From Macrostomum hystrix (Eukaryota > Platyhelminthes > Macrostomidae), in NCBI GenBank assembly GCA_950097015.1, contig CATNEN010000030.1:1225001-1289000 (forward strand): a DNA stretch of 64,000 nucleotides, in the 5' to 3' direction. Below, in pieces: positions 11,001 to 21,802 of this stretch. Below the pieces are notes generated by a model that was given only the letters and a program-made list of their open reading frames with translations, did not search any database and was not told the DNA's origin. Position 1 is the first letter of the stretch; every line of letters begins with the position of its first letter. The position numbers were made by a program, and so were the translations under genes.

Positions 11001-12346
11001 TTCGGACCAACCCATCCGGGGTTGTAGCCTAGTGGCTGGAGCGTCGGGCTCTGCTTGAAGGTCGGGGGTTCGATTCTCGACTCCACTGGAACTTAACCCT
11101 TCATTGTTTCAGTTCACCCAGCTGTTAAATGGTTCGGCATTGGGTGGGGTAATTAAGGGTGGGTGTAGCGTCCCCCCAGTCCATGGACTGAACAGCCGTG
11201 CGCGCAATAGCACATCGGACCCAATTAATGGCAGGTGTAATAAAAAACTATTCTCTAATGTCCCTTTAGCAGTTAAAGTACCAAAGCGCGGGACAATTAT
11301 TTTACTTCGTCTCAACGGAGCAATTCAGAATCAAATAATTCTGGAGCACGAATTTACTTTTTGTTGATCGCCTTCTCAAATAAAAATCAACTCGCGACGT
11401 CTCCAGGACGTCAAGATTCAGACAAAAGGTCCACTTTATCCGCAAAAGTGCTAATGCATAAGCGCTCTTACACCCCTGTACGAAATTCTTCGTGTCTCTA
11501 ATCTCGCTAATCAAGCCCTTGACATTTGGCCAGTTGAAGTGGCAAAGTTAAATGGAAATAGTGCTTGGTATTCCATCTATTTTTTCACTCATAACTATGA
11601 GGTCAGGAGTTCGACTCTTCCTAGAGCGAAGCGAATAATTGTTTTGCATGTCAGTTTATTTCATGTCCTATAAATTAGATAAATGACAAAAGAAGAAGTA
11701 CATTTTCAACTGGTGTTAAGGCCTCTAACACCATCTAATTGTGATTTCTGTTCCAGGCAACTCGTTGAACAACCGGTTCCTGCCTTGGTCGCAGATTCGC
11801 ACTGAAGCCGTACTCAGCCTTGACGACGATGTGTACATGCGCCAGGACGAACTGGTGCTGGCGTTTCGCGTCTGGCGCGAGCACCGCGATCGCATTGTGG
11901 GCTTCCCGGCCAGATTTCACGCCCGCTCCGGCTCCGACTGGCTGTACAATTCTAATCAGACCTGCGAGTACTCAATGGTGCTCACCGGTGCCGCCTTCCT
12001 ACACGTGCACTATCTACACCTGTACTCCTATTGGCTGCCTGGAGCTCTGCGACGCGAGGTGGACCGCCTGATGAACTGCGAGGACATTCTCATGAACTTT
12101 CTGGTCAGTCACGTGACTAGGAAGGCGCCAATCAAGGTGACGTCGCGCTGGTCGTTTCCCTGCTTCGGCTGCTCCCAGTCGCTCTACAAAGACGATTCTC
12201 ACTTTGCTGAAAGATCGCACTGCATCAACTATTTCAGCGGCATGTTCGGCTACAACACCCTGCTGTACAGTCAGTTCCGGGCCGACTCGGTGCTGTTTAA
12301 AACTCGCCTGGGGACCGACAAGGTCAAGTGCTTCAAGTACGTGTAG
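8090..12346 (+). CDS. EXTL3: Exostosin-like 3 glycosyltransferase (three exons)
   Basis: EXTL3 is a Golgi/ER type II membrane glycosyltransferase that adds GlcNAc to the linkage tetrasaccharide to start heparan sulfate chains. Exons are 8090-9664, 10565-10949 and 11757-12346 (phases 0 and 1), giving 849 aa; human EXTL3 is 919. A signal-anchor helix lies at about residues 8-28, then a coiled coil rich in Leu/Glu/Arg (about 65-135) as in EXTL3, then a [12 protein letters not shown] cysteine motif. The GT47-like exostosin domain spans about 185-490 and the GT64 domain about 594-845. The GT64 domain has the metal-binding DDD at about 676-678, [33 protein letters not shown] and the C-terminal [14 protein letters not shown], all near-identical to EXTL3. 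ATG 8090 is 4 nt after a CCCAG. SINE copies sit in both introns. EXT1/EXT2 are less likely because of the coiled coil and the GT64 wording. Confidence 0.95.
9958..10271 (-). repeat. SINE family B, nearly full-length, in EXTL3 intron 1
   Basis: On the minus strand the head is tRNA-like: a box-A-like TAGCCTTGTGGTTAGAGCG near 10265 and the box-B sequence GGGGGTTCGATTCCCGGC near 10220. The body contains a GCTGTTAAATGGGTACCAGC stretch, and the 3' end reads into (ATT)n at about 9958-9985. Length is about 310 bp. Confidence 0.8.
10287..10512 (-). repeat. SINE, tRNA-derived, family B-related, in EXTL3 intron 1
   Basis: A second minus-strand element follows the first after about 15 bp. It has a box-B-like GAGGTCACGAGTTCGAATCT (near 10470) and the family tail motif CTGAACAGCTGTGAGACTGG (near 10300). 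The box-A end is diverged or truncated. Confidence 0.6.
11018..11247 (+). repeat. SINE family B in EXTL3 intron 2
   Basis: Plus-strand copy with GTTGTAGCCTAGTGGCTGGA (box A), GGTCGGGGGTTCGATTCTCG (box B), the CAGTCCATGGACTGAACAGC body motif and a CAGGTGTAATAAAAAACTA tail. It lies between exons 2 and 3 and does not disturb the splice sites. Confidence 0.85.
11525..11640 (+). repeat. Possible tRNA-like relic in EXTL3 intron 2
   Basis: A box-A-like AGTGGCAAAGTTAAATGG (about 11538) and a box-B-like TCAGGAGTTCGACTCTTCC (about 11601) are about 65 bp apart, as in a tRNA or SINE head, but the arms do not fold convincingly. It is probably a decayed SINE or tRNA pseudogene. Confidence 0.25.
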
Positions 12347-12399
12347 GGCCCGCAGATGCTGCCTTCTGGCCGCTGGCTTAGCTTATGGATTTCATATTG

Positions 12400-13800
12400 A
12401 CAAACCCGGCACCCGAATTCCCACCCTAATCCAACTCATTTTCCAAACCATAATCCACATCCTAATCTAAATCATAATCTGTGATTCTCCCACCCTGAAC
12501 CCTCATTCTAATCCAAATAGCGATCTACATCCTGTTCCCCAATCTCATCCAAATCACAATACCTATCCTAATAAAATTCCAAATCCGAGTCATGACTCCC
12601 TATGATTCCTAATCTCCATTCTAATTCAAATCATAATCCCCATCCTAATCAGTGTCTTCATTCCTATCCTAATTCAAATCATAATCCCCATCCTAATCAG
12701 TGTCTTCATTCCTATCCTAATTCAAATCATAATCCCCATCCTAATCAGTGTCTTCATTCCTATCCTTATTCAAATCATAATCCCCATCTTAATCCATGTC
12801 TTAATCCCTATCCTATTTCGAATCATAATCCCCATCCTAATCAGTGTCTTCATTCCTATCCTTATTCAAATCATAATCCCCATCCTAATCCGTGTCTTAA
12901 TCCCTATCCTATTTCGAATCATAATCCCCATCCTAATCCGTGTCTTCATTCCTATCCTAATTCGAATCATAATCCCCATCTTAATCCATGTCTTAATCCC
13001 TGTCCTATTTCGAATCATAATCCCCATCCTAATCTGTGTCTTCATTCCTATCCTATTTCGAATCATAATCCCCATCCTAATCCGTGTCTTCATTCCTATC
13101 CTAATTCGAATCATAATCCCCATCTTAATCTGTGTCTTCATTCCTATCCTATTTCGAATCATAATCCCCATCCTAATCCGTGTCTTCATTCCTATCCTAA
13201 TTCGAATCATAATCCCCATCCTAATCTGTGTCTTCATTCCTATCCTATTTCGAATCATAATCCCCATCCTAATCCGTGTCTTCATTCCTATCCTAATTCG
13301 AATCATAATCCCCATCTTAATCCATGTCTTAATCCCTGTCCTATTTCGAATCATAATCCCCATCCTAATCTGTGTCTTCATTCCTATCCTATTTCGAATC
13401 ATAATCCCCATCCTAATCCGTGTCTTCATTCCTATCCTAATTCGAATCATAATCCCCATCTTAATCCTTGTCTTCATTCCTATCCTATTTCGAATCATAA
13501 TCCCCATCCTAATCCGTGTCTTCATTCCTATCCTAATTCGAATCATAATCCCCATCTTAATCCATGTCTTAATCCCTGTCCTATTTCGAATCATAATCCC
13601 CATCCTAATCTGTGTCTTCATTCCTATCCTATTTCGAATCATAATCCCCATCCTAATCCGTGTCTTCATTCCTATCCTAATTCGAATCATAATCCCCATC
13701 TTAATCCATGTCTTAATCCCTATCCTATTTCGATTCATAATCCCCATCTCAATCTGTGTCGTAATCCCCATAGTGATCAACATCCAAATCCCTATTCTAA
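12400..13800 (+). repeat. 48-bp higher-order minisatellite downstream of EXTL3
   Basis: Roughly 24 near-identical 48-bp units (12620-13760), preceded by degenerate units back to about 12400. Each 48-mer is built from two related 24-mers rich in CATCCTAATC and ATCATAATCCCC, so the ancestral unit is shorter. Sub-variants (GTGTCTTCATTCC versus CATGTCTTAATCCC) alternate in a regular order, showing higher-order amplification. It starts about 50 bp after the EXTL3 stop and contains AATAAA at 12570-12575, a possible poly(A) signal for that gene. Long open frames on both strands are periodicity artefacts. Confidence 0.95.
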
Positions 13801-14840
13801 TGCACCAAGTTTTGGCGATATCAGCTGGCAGGGAATATTGCTAAGATTTTGAATTTCTTTCTTCATGAGTACTCTGTATGTACTGTTCCTGCTTTTCAAT
13901 GTGCATTTTAATTGGTCGCAAATTTTGCCTTTGTTCCTCCACATGTTAGAAACTTCGATTTTGTGCATGCCGTATGTTTTGTAGCATTTTTTGCTTTATC
14001 AAACGCTTTCCTATCTGCACTGTTTGATTTAAGGAAGTGGAGTTCAATAATGCCTGCTAATAGTGAATGGTTGCTTGCTCAATCTATAATATATAAATGG
14101 CAATCTCTATTCTTATGAATAAATTTGCAACAACTCCAGCGGTCGAAGTTCTTCCAAATTGATGCTACTCGCTCTACTTATGTTTTAACACGTGTACAAT
14201 TCGCTTGTTTTGATCCGCCGTTGTCTTTCATTGCATTGCAATTCTGATATTTAAATATGCTTATGTGCTTACTTGCAGTAGAGCTGCGGCTATATATCTA
14301 TGTTTTTGTCAAGTGTAAAAAATTCATTCGTCATCAACTTGTATTATGTTGTTTTTTATTGTGTTATTCTTGTTAAACAATCGTAAATTTAAGCAGTTTT
14401 GTCGTGGACGTATTATACTTCTCATTCATCATTGCATCAAGCGAAATTTACCGAGATTTTTGTACTTATTTCTAATTCTAAACACCCGCATAAATATATA
14501 TATTTCTCTTAATAAGGGAAATTAAATCACACAAATTGATTCATTGCCTTTGTCGTTCTTTTAATCTGAAAAATTTTAATAAACAGTACTGTTAAATAAA
14601 GCAATTCAAAGCACAAATATAGTTTGGCCGTTAATAGCATGGACCAAGTGTGACGCCTCCTCGACTGTATTTTTCGATACATATAGGCAACAAAAGTACC
14701 TAGTAAATTTTACCTAGAGGTTGAAAAAACTAATCATAATAGTTCTTCGATAAGCATGTCATGTTACTAAATCCTAAACTATTACTAATGAGAAAATATA
14801 CGTGCCTCTCTAATTGATTGAAATATAGAAATTCAAGCAA
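13801..14840. other. AT-rich intergenic sequence
   Basis: No supported gene is visible. Open frames are short and have no family likeness. AATAAA-type hexamers occur at about 14117 and 14579. I see no repeat with clear periodicity. Confidence 0.5.
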
Positions 14841-14843
14841 AAA
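14839..14843 (-). terminator. Pol III T5 terminator of tRNA-Lys
   Basis: A run of five T on the minus strand, 5 nt after the tRNA 3' end, is the usual RNA polymerase III stop signal. Confidence 0.8.
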
Positions 14844-14848
14844 GCTGT

Positions 14849-14921
14849 CGCCCAATGTGGGGCTCGAACCCACGACCCTGGGATTAAGAGTCCCATGCTC
14901 TACCGACTGAGCTAACCGGGC
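14849..14921 (-). tRNA. tRNA-Lys (anticodon CTT)
   Basis: This 73-nt gene folds into a complete cloverleaf. The 5' end GCCCGGT pairs with 3' ATTGGGC over seven positions, two of them G-U, and the discriminator base is G. The box-A sequence TAGCTCAGTCGGTAGAGC and the box-B sequence GGTCGTGGGTTCGAGCCCC are intact. The anticodon loop reads ACTCTTAAT, with anticodon CTT for lysine AAG codons. There is no intron and the CCA is not encoded, as in eukaryotes. It lies just upstream of the SLC25A21 gene, on the opposite strand. Confidence 0.97.
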
Positions 14922-15033
14922 CTTAACGAAAGTGAAGCTTTGCGCACATAATAAAATGTCTAATTTGCTGTCCATTTGATTGCTTCTAATTACTAGAGAA
15001 TCCTTTAAAATGCCTTTAATGTCTTACAGCCCA

Positions 15034-17283
15034 ATGGATGCTAAGATAAAGCCGAGTGCGGCCACTTTGGCGGCAATCAATTTCGCGTCTGGTGGTTTTG
15101 CCGGCTTCGTTGAAGTTTGCATTATGCATCCGATTGATCTAGTCAAGACTAGATACCAAGTCTACCCAGATACCAAGGCCAGCATTGTGACCTGTTTCAG
15201 AGATATGTACAAGGCAGAAGGGTGTGTACCATTACCATATACTGTGCTGGCAATATTTAATTCGGATTAAAAAATCTGGTTGTTATTTGTCATTGCAGAT
15301 TTCTATCCTATTACAAAGGTATTTTACCACCGCTGCTTGCTGAAACGCCTAAGCGGGCTGTTAAGTTTTTCACATTTGAAGAGTACAAGCGGCTATTTAA
15401 AACTCTTCCAATATCGTCTCCATTGGTGGGCCAATTTTCCTTATATTTTGTCACTACTAACAGTAGAATTAGTTGCATTTAGTATCGTCATTATTTCTAG
15501 GTCTACTCCGGAGCTGGCTTTATGTCTGGCTTCACTGAAGCATTTGTTATCAATCCGTTCGAGCGTGTGAAGGTTCTGCTACAGTCGCAGAGGCAGCAGT
15601 ATGCGCTGGTGAGCTGGCTTACAGTCCACAGAAGAAGCCGATATGTATCGAAAACAATATTTTCAGAGCCGATGCTCTCTTATTTAATCGTGGCAGCTCC
15701 TTGTTAATTGGACACGCGAAAGATTGCTGAACGGCTGATATATTGAATTTTTTAAATCATATTTTGAAAATCTTTTATGTTAAATAGTTCCCAAGATCCC
15801 CGGAATTGGTGAAATTCCTTAAGTTTGCGAAATCCCCTAGGTTAAAAATATTCCCCCAGGTTTGAAAAATCCCCCGGGTTTGTAAGTTTCCGTAGGTTCG
15901 GAAAATCCTCAGGTTAAAAATTTCCAAAGATTCGAGAAATTTCTTGAGATTAGAAAATTCCCAGGTTTGAAAAATGCCACCATTTTCGGAAATTCCCTAG
16001 ATTTGGAAAATCCACAGGTTCGAGAAAATCCGAAGATACAGAAAATCCCCAGGTTTGTAAAGTCCGCCATGATCGGAAAATTCCCGAGATTAGGGAAAAA
16101 TACCCAGGTTCGGAAAAGCCCTCATGTTCAGTAATTTATCTAGGTTTAGAAATCCCAGATATTTGAAAAATCCCAGCCCAGACTTTCCTAACTGCTGATT
16201 TCCGCAACCAACCCCGCCGCCGCCATCAATGCAGCAAGACTCCACCTGGGCCACTGTGCGCAAAATAGTTCGCACAGACGGCCTGGGCCTGCGCGGCCTG
16301 AACCTGGGCCTCACAGCCACCATTGGCCGGCACTCTGTGTTCAACTGCTTCTACTTCGGCATTTACTTCACCGGACTGGAGGCCACACGGTCGGCCGCTC
16401 TGCCCGGCCGGTGGGACATTGCGCGCAAATTCGGCATCGGATTCAGCGCCGGCACGTTGGCCTCCTGCATCAACATTCCCTTCGACGTGGCCAAATCCCG
16501 CATCCAGGGGCCGCAGGGCAAGATAAAATATCAGTCCTGCTTCCAGACTATTGGCCTGGTCTATAGGGAGGAGGGGTGAGTTCATCTGGGCTCTGGGATA
16601 ATTGAGGATCTGATGCTCACCTGATGGATCTGGGATAAATGAGGATCTGATGCTCACCTGATGGATCTGGGATCATTGAGGATCTGATGCTCACCTGATG
16701 GATCTGGGATAAATGAGGATCTGGTGCTCACCTGATGGATCTGGGATCATTAAGGATCTGATGCTCACCTGATGGATCTGGGATCATTGAGGATCTGATG
16801 CTCACCTGATGGATCTGGGATAATGAGGATCTGATGCTCACCTGATGGATCTGGGATCATTGAGGATCTGATGCTCACCTGATGGATCTGGGATCATTGA
16901 GGATCTGATGCTCACCTTGATAGGATCTGGGATCATTGAGGATCTGATGCTCACCTTGGCTTAGGATCTGGGATAATTGAGGATCTGATGCTCAACTGAA
17001 GGATCTGGGATCATTGAAGATCTGATGCTCAACTGAAGGATCTGGGATAATTAAGGATTTCATGCTCAACTGAAGGATCTGGGATTATTATGGCCTCACT
17101 AATTCTTATGAAGTGTTTTTTTTAGCCCTCATTAACGCTCTGATGATTGGACCTGCCCACAGCTGGCGGGCCCTGTACCGCGGCCTGATCCCCAAGATCA
17201 TTCGCCTTGGCCCCGGTGGAGCAATCATGCTGCTCGTATTTGAGTACACCTCCGCCTATCTGACCAGAACTCTGACCGCCTAG
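15034..17283 (+). CDS. SLC25A21: Mitochondrial 2-oxodicarboxylate carrier (five exons)
   Basis: This inner-membrane carrier exchanges 2-oxoadipate and related C5-C7 oxodicarboxylates for 2-oxoglutarate, in lysine and tryptophan catabolism. Exons are 15034-15221, 15299-15425, 15501-15608, 16235-16575 and 17163-17283, all phases consistent, giving 294 aa (human 299). The three carrier signatures are present: HPIDLVKTR, NPFERVKVL and IPFDVAKSR, one per repeat. Family-specific blocks are YKGILPPLLAETPKRAVKFF, GLNLGLTATIGRHSVFN and PKIIRLGPGGAIMLLVFEYT. An upstream in-frame ATG at 15010 would add eight residues. I prefer 15034 because it lies 4 nt after TTAATGTCTTACAG, a strong acceptor, and gives the family-length N terminus. 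Tandem sequence fills introns 3 and 4. Other SLC25 members are less likely given these blocks. Confidence 0.93.
15786..16180 (+). repeat. Degenerate short tandem repeat in SLC25A21 intron 3
   Basis: About twenty diverged units resemble AAATCCCCAGGTTCGGA (17-18 bp). The divergence suggests an old array that is no longer homogenised, unlike the arrays in neighbouring introns. Confidence 0.65.
16587..17090 (+). repeat. 37-bp minisatellite in SLC25A21 intron 4
   Basis: About 13 units combining GGATCTGGGATCATTGA and GGATCTGATGCTCACCTGAT. The array starts about 11 bp after the 5' splice site and ends about 70 bp before the acceptor, so it makes up nearly the whole intron. Confidence 0.93.
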
Positions 17284-18533
17284 TTCAGTACGCCTAGATC
17301 GACTTCTCTGACACGAGGCCAAGGCCAAGGCCAAGGGGAAAAATGTATGGTTGTTTTTTTCTTATTTTATGATACTAGTTTGGCTATTAGCACACTCATG
17401 TTTATTAAATTCATTTTATTTTGATCTCCACATGATTTTTCGCGCAATTTACTAACTTTAAACGATGTGATTTCGTCACTTTAACCATGATTTTTGCTGC
17501 TGTGAGGCAATTCAGTCAAGAAATTACAAATACTGGTCTAAACCGAATTTTTTCATTATTGTGTTTTCTTTATGAAATATAAATTCACTTTGAGATTAAA
17601 CTTTTATTGATTATTTGTCAACGCCAAAAAACTTGATCTTCCATCTGATAACACGAAAAAAGATAACACAATTTGCGTGTCTCCTATTCTTTGAGTGCAA
17701 ACTCGGGAAAATCAGCATGTAAGCAGAGCCTCTCGTGACTGCAAATTTATCTTCGCAGCAATTTTCGGACGCAGTCTAAATTTGGAATCTCGTAAACCAG
17801 AATTGCACTCTAGATTAAATAAATCACATAGCTCACCGAGTGAGCAAGGGAAATCACTGGCCTAAACGAAAACTGGGCGATATGAGTAACCATGCTGCGC
17901 ATCGATTTAGTGATTAATGAGTCATTCGCTGTCGCGTGCTCACTGATGGCTTGGCGCAATTAAGGCCCATCTATTAGTGAATTTGGGGTTTCTGTTCCTG
18001 GAAGGATCCTGGCAGAGAGCTAGTGCCAAGCAATTAGCTAGAGAGAGAGCGCCGAGAGCCGCTATGGACTCAAACTCTTCTCTCGCGTCGGATAGCAGAT
18101 TCTCAAAATGAATCGGAAGCTTTTCGGCCTGAGGCTTGGCCTAAAACAGAAAAAAAACTAGAACTTTTCCCATCGCCCGTTTTCGTCTGTTGCTCTCATT
18201 GGCAACAGCGGAATCGGTGGCTTCCGGCCATTACTGGCACGCTGATCTAGCACTGCGCAGTCTGGGCCGCATCTGGGCCGCACGCCCCGGCCGGACTGTG
18301 GGCCAAGTGTTCTCTCTGCAGCCTATTTTAACGCGCGGAAGTCGACGGAGAAATCGGAAGCTCTCGGACGCTGAACGGATCGACAAGAGAAATATTGCTG
18401 CTCACAAGCTTCCAGCTTATCACTGCGCCATCAAGTAAGTTTGCGCTCATTTTTAATGCATGAAGCCGAATGCTTTATCGTAAAACGAGAAAACTCATGC
18501 TAGAGACGGATATCCGCTCCTGGAATTGACAGA
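17284..18533. other. Intergenic region and probable 5' UTR of the Cys-rich gene
   Basis: After the carrier stop, a CAAGGCCAAGGCCAAGG run and an ATTAAA (about 17404) mark a likely 3' UTR. From 18010 the sequence becomes GC-rich. A possible 5' UTR exon ends at 18434 with a strong GTAAGT donor, which could pair with the GACAG acceptor at 18528-18532 just before the next start codon (98-nt intron). A CTATTTTAA element (about 18322) could be TATA/MEF2-like. No protein gene is supported. Confidence 0.4.
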
Positions 18534-19849
18534 ATGACGTCACTCCGGTGCCAGCTGCTGGTCTTGGCGGCGCTCCTGGCGCTGTTCTGCGCTGTCTCTG
18601 GCGCCGCCTACAAGAACCGGCGCTTCCAGTGCCCGCAGATGGGCATGGAAAACTGCACCTCAGATGACGGCCTCGCCTTCTTCGACGGCTGCAAGACGAT
18701 CGCCTGTATCGGCTGGCACTCAGGCCGCCTCCGACTCGAGCATGTGCCGTCGGGCTAGCAGCCCCGAGGAGCTGAGCCGATGCAGTCAGCTGAGTAATCG
18801 CCTTGAGCTCATTCAGAGTCGGGCCAAAGGCGGAGCGACTCCGGATGTGCTCGTGAGCTGCCCGCAGTTCACCAACTTGGACGTCTGCGCCACTGCGGAC
18901 CAGTTCTTCACCTTCAACGACGGCTGCAATGTGCACCTGTGCGACGGCTCCGGTGGGGAGTTTGAGCGAACCAACCATCGCTGCCCGATGGCCAACACTC
19001 CGGAGAAGCTGTTCTTCTGCAAGATCACGTTCAACTTGGTGGTGCGGGCGCACTCGACTCGGCATGCCTGCCGCGCCCAGGTAATGCGGCGATGCAGCAT
19101 GGGGGTCGATGGCACATTTTTATTAACTCAAATATCTTAGATGCAGTCAAAGAGTCCCATCTTACCATAGTCTCCGTAAGTCTCTGTAACAACTCAATCG
19201 GATAACTGCGCAGGCCGAGAGCGCCGATCGAATCTGCGAGGTCACCTGGCCAGGCTATCGGTTCGGCGACGCTTGCTACGGAGGCAACGACTTCGTCTGC
19301 GGTCCTGGTCGCCGTCTGCTGACCCGACCGCCCTCTGGGATGTGCCCGCTGGCCAGCGCCTCCGAGAGCATTAAGTGTCGCGAGGTGGCCTCCGAGATCG
19401 CCACCCTGCTGTCGCAGGATCGCGGCTACTCCTGCCCGGAGCTGCAGCGCTCGATCGTGTGCACCGAAGAGACCCGCGGCTTCGTGTACAACGACGGCTG
19501 CAACGAGGTGCTGTGCGAAGGTCCCGACGCCAGCCTGACCGAGGGCCTCGCCTGCAAGCTGCCCTTCGAAGCGTCGAACTCGGCCGGCAGAGACTTCTGC
19601 CGCCGACAGGCCGCCGAGGTGCACCGTCGGTTGGCCGCCTCCCGTCGTCACCACGGCCCCTGCGTGAGCGCCAGCGAGGCCTGCTCCGGCATGGCGGCCG
19701 AGGGCGAGAGCTACTTCGACGGCTGCAACTACTGCACCTGCCTCGGACCCGGCAGGTCGCAGTGCACCAGGCGCAGGTGCCTCGGCTTCTTCGGCACCGA
19801 CGCAGAGTTCGCGGCCCACTGCGCCACGGTGGCCACCCGACTGGAGTGA
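18534..19849 (+). CDS. Secreted Cys-rich repeat protein, with one apparent frame slip
   Basis: Exons are 18534-19080 and 19214-19849 (phase 0). The N terminus is a clear signal peptide (about residues 1-24, hydrophobic LLVLAALLALFCAVSG). The body repeats a module of about 70-90 residues containing (F/Y)(N/D)DGCN followed by C and G: FFDGCKTIAC, FNDGCNVHLC, YNDGCNEVLC and YFDGCNYCTC. The last, DGCNYCTCLGPGRSQCTRRR, recalls pacifastin or VWC-type cysteine modules, but I do not claim that family. The frame opened at 18534 reaches a stop at about 18756. The Cys pattern continues only one base further along, in the frame running from about 18715 to 19080 and on through exon 2 (about 393 aa in total). 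The slip lies at about 18708-18745 and may be a consensus error. It is probably an extracellular structural, adhesive or inhibitor protein. AATAAA follows at 19977. Confidence 0.72.
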
Positions 19850-19976
19850 CGCTACTGACGCCTGATTTTTCACCAGTCGCGTTGAAGCGGGGATTCGTTG
19901 AAGCACTTTATATGATAGCTTTGACCCCCATGCAGCAAATTCATGTTTTTTTGGCAAGCAAGTAGAAATTCGGTAT

Positions 19977-19982
19977 AATAAA
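19977..19982 (+). promoter_or_regulatory. Poly(A) signal AATAAA
   Basis: This canonical hexamer lies 128 nt after the stop of the secreted Cys-rich gene, the expected distance for its 3' end. Confidence 0.55.
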
Positions 19983-20408
19983 GCACTTTAATCTGAACTC
20001 TGTTCCATAAACAAAGGTATTCCAGACCGCATACTTGATGTCAGACTGTGCTGCTTCATTCTGACAATACAGTTTGACTTTTCTCTGCGAGTCAGCATTC
20101 TTTTCAAATTTGTGTTTATGGGAAGTCGATAAAATCAATAATTTCTTGGCATGAAAATTACCAAAAACAACTGTTTTTCAATGTAGAATGTGCACGCTGC
20201 TCGCATAAATGAATTTTTTACAGGCTAGCTCTGAACAGCAGTCTCAGTTTTATGATTGAATATTGTTTAAGAAGCGTTGATCTCAATCTGATGATGTTCT
20301 AAGCTATACATATATTGTTTCCATGAAGTATGAGTGTTAATTGAATGATAAATTCATGTGTAGTGAAATCCATGGGAGCTGAACATAGATTGGCAGTAAA
20401 CAGTAGGC

Positions 20409-20774
20409 TCGGGGATCAGTGGCAGAGCGGTTAACGCGTTTGCCTCTCGCACCAAGGTCCCTGAGCTCGATTTCGCGGCGGAGCCACATTCATTTGGGGC
20501 GCAGCCGCGGAGAGAAGGCTTGGGGGCTTGTCATGCAATTTACGCCCTTGAGGGCCAACCTCCAAAGCACAGTGAAGTGTACACTGCATGACGATGAGAA
20601 AGTCAGGGCAGATGTACACACATGTGTGAGCGTATGCCTGCGTACGATATCTGTGTACGTGTGTGCTCAGGAGTCAGCAAATTGAAGTGTATTGCCTCCT
20701 CGCTGACTGCAGGTCTAGTGTCACCAAATAATGTGCCCTTGCCTTCAGGCCTCCTGCAATTATTATTATTATTT
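20409..20774 (+). repeat. tRNA-derived SINE, family A, best copy
   Basis: About 366 bp. The head carries GGGGATCAGTGGCAGAGCGG (box A) and CCCTGAGCTCGATTTCG (box-B-like). The body has GCTTGGGGGCTTGTCATGCA and GCCCTTGAGGGCCAACCTCC. The element ends in (ATT)n at about 20757-20774. The shared ATT tail with family B suggests both were mobilised by the same LINE class. The copy at 862 is its older relative. Confidence 0.8.
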
Positions 20775-20821
20775 AACCAAGTGACTCTAACCTACACTAG
20801 AAAGAAAATCACATCTCTGCA

Positions 20822-21779
20822 ATAGACCCGTTTAAGATTGATAACAACACACTAAAGAACATCCTTCTTTCAAAATATACAATAGAACTATAGTTTAAGA
20901 ACTCCGACAGTGCGCTGTCGGATTAAAATATTTTCGAGTGTGTACGCGACGTTCTTTCGAATGGATGGCATTGAGCATTTGTTATGCAGTGTATTAGTAT
21001 GACTTTTTAGCGAATAGGATCTGACTCAATGGCGAATTGAGCTGTTTATTGAAATTATTTAAACTCTCAGCATATTCCATAGTTGAAAATGTGCCTGCAG
21101 AGATGTGCCTGTCTGATGCGCTATTACTTTATAATCCAGTTTACTAGCTTGACGCTAACTGAATGCTGACGGAGCCTATGGAAACTGCACGGTTCAGCTG
21201 GCAGTGCCATGTAGAGCATGCACTTTGTTATACGCGCAGAGCAGCCGCCATTTTAGTATAGTAGACTAGCTGAGCTGCTCCCCACACTGCCCATAGTCTA
21301 CGCTTTGAATTATTTACTGCTCAGTTCCTGAAAGTGAGTGTAGGAATTTCTCCTACTATCTTTTCCGACACAAATTAATATGTTACACATTAAGAATAGT
21401 CGGTAGCTCTCCGAGAGTTTAAGGTACAATTAATGAAATTGTTTAAGTTGTCGATAATGAGAACTCTTACATGAGTCTTGATAAATAAATAAAAAACAAA
21501 TACTTGCCTAGTTTACTCTAAGTTTCCAAATTCACATTGTACGCGTGCATCGGAGTATTTTAAATCCGAACATTTAGAAATATTGGGTGGCATACTTTCT
21601 TGCTGTTTGATAAAAATAATAAAGATTGGTTTATATTGCAGCGTTTAAATCCAATTTTTTTATCGTGACTTGAAGACTGAAATCGTATTTCAGCATTTGC
21701 TTCTTGTTGAGAAGTAATGGCAAAAAATACTTTTGATTAAACAATAATATTTCAGTGACGAGTAAAATAATGTTTTCTT
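20822..21779. other. Intergenic, no gene seen
   Basis: No convincing ORF. A GCCGCCATTTT motif at 21244-21254 is a good YY1-type site in a locally GC-richer patch (21160-21310) and could belong to an unrecognised promoter. Otherwise the stretch is AT-rich and unremarkable. Confidence 0.4.
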
Positions 21780-21802
21780 TTGAAGAATCTTAATTCGATA
21801 GC

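Noticed and set aside
12400-13800. Internal telomere repeat, because of many CCTAAT words
   Set aside because: Units are CATCCTAATC within a 48-bp period, not tandem CCCTAA; no hexamer register.
12602-13852. 416-codon plus ORF and 305-codon minus ORF of perfect 16-residue repeats
   Set aside because: The 48-bp unit is a multiple of three, so frames stay open on both strands; variants do not favour synonymous change.
14730-14975. Minus-strand ORF of 81 codons with LAQSVEHGTLNPRVVGSSPT
   Set aside because: It is the translation of the tRNA-Lys gene in this interval, a well-known false protein.
18190-18438. 82-codon ORF upstream of the Cys-rich gene
   Set aside because: No family likeness; it sits where a 5' UTR exon with a GTAAGT donor is expected.
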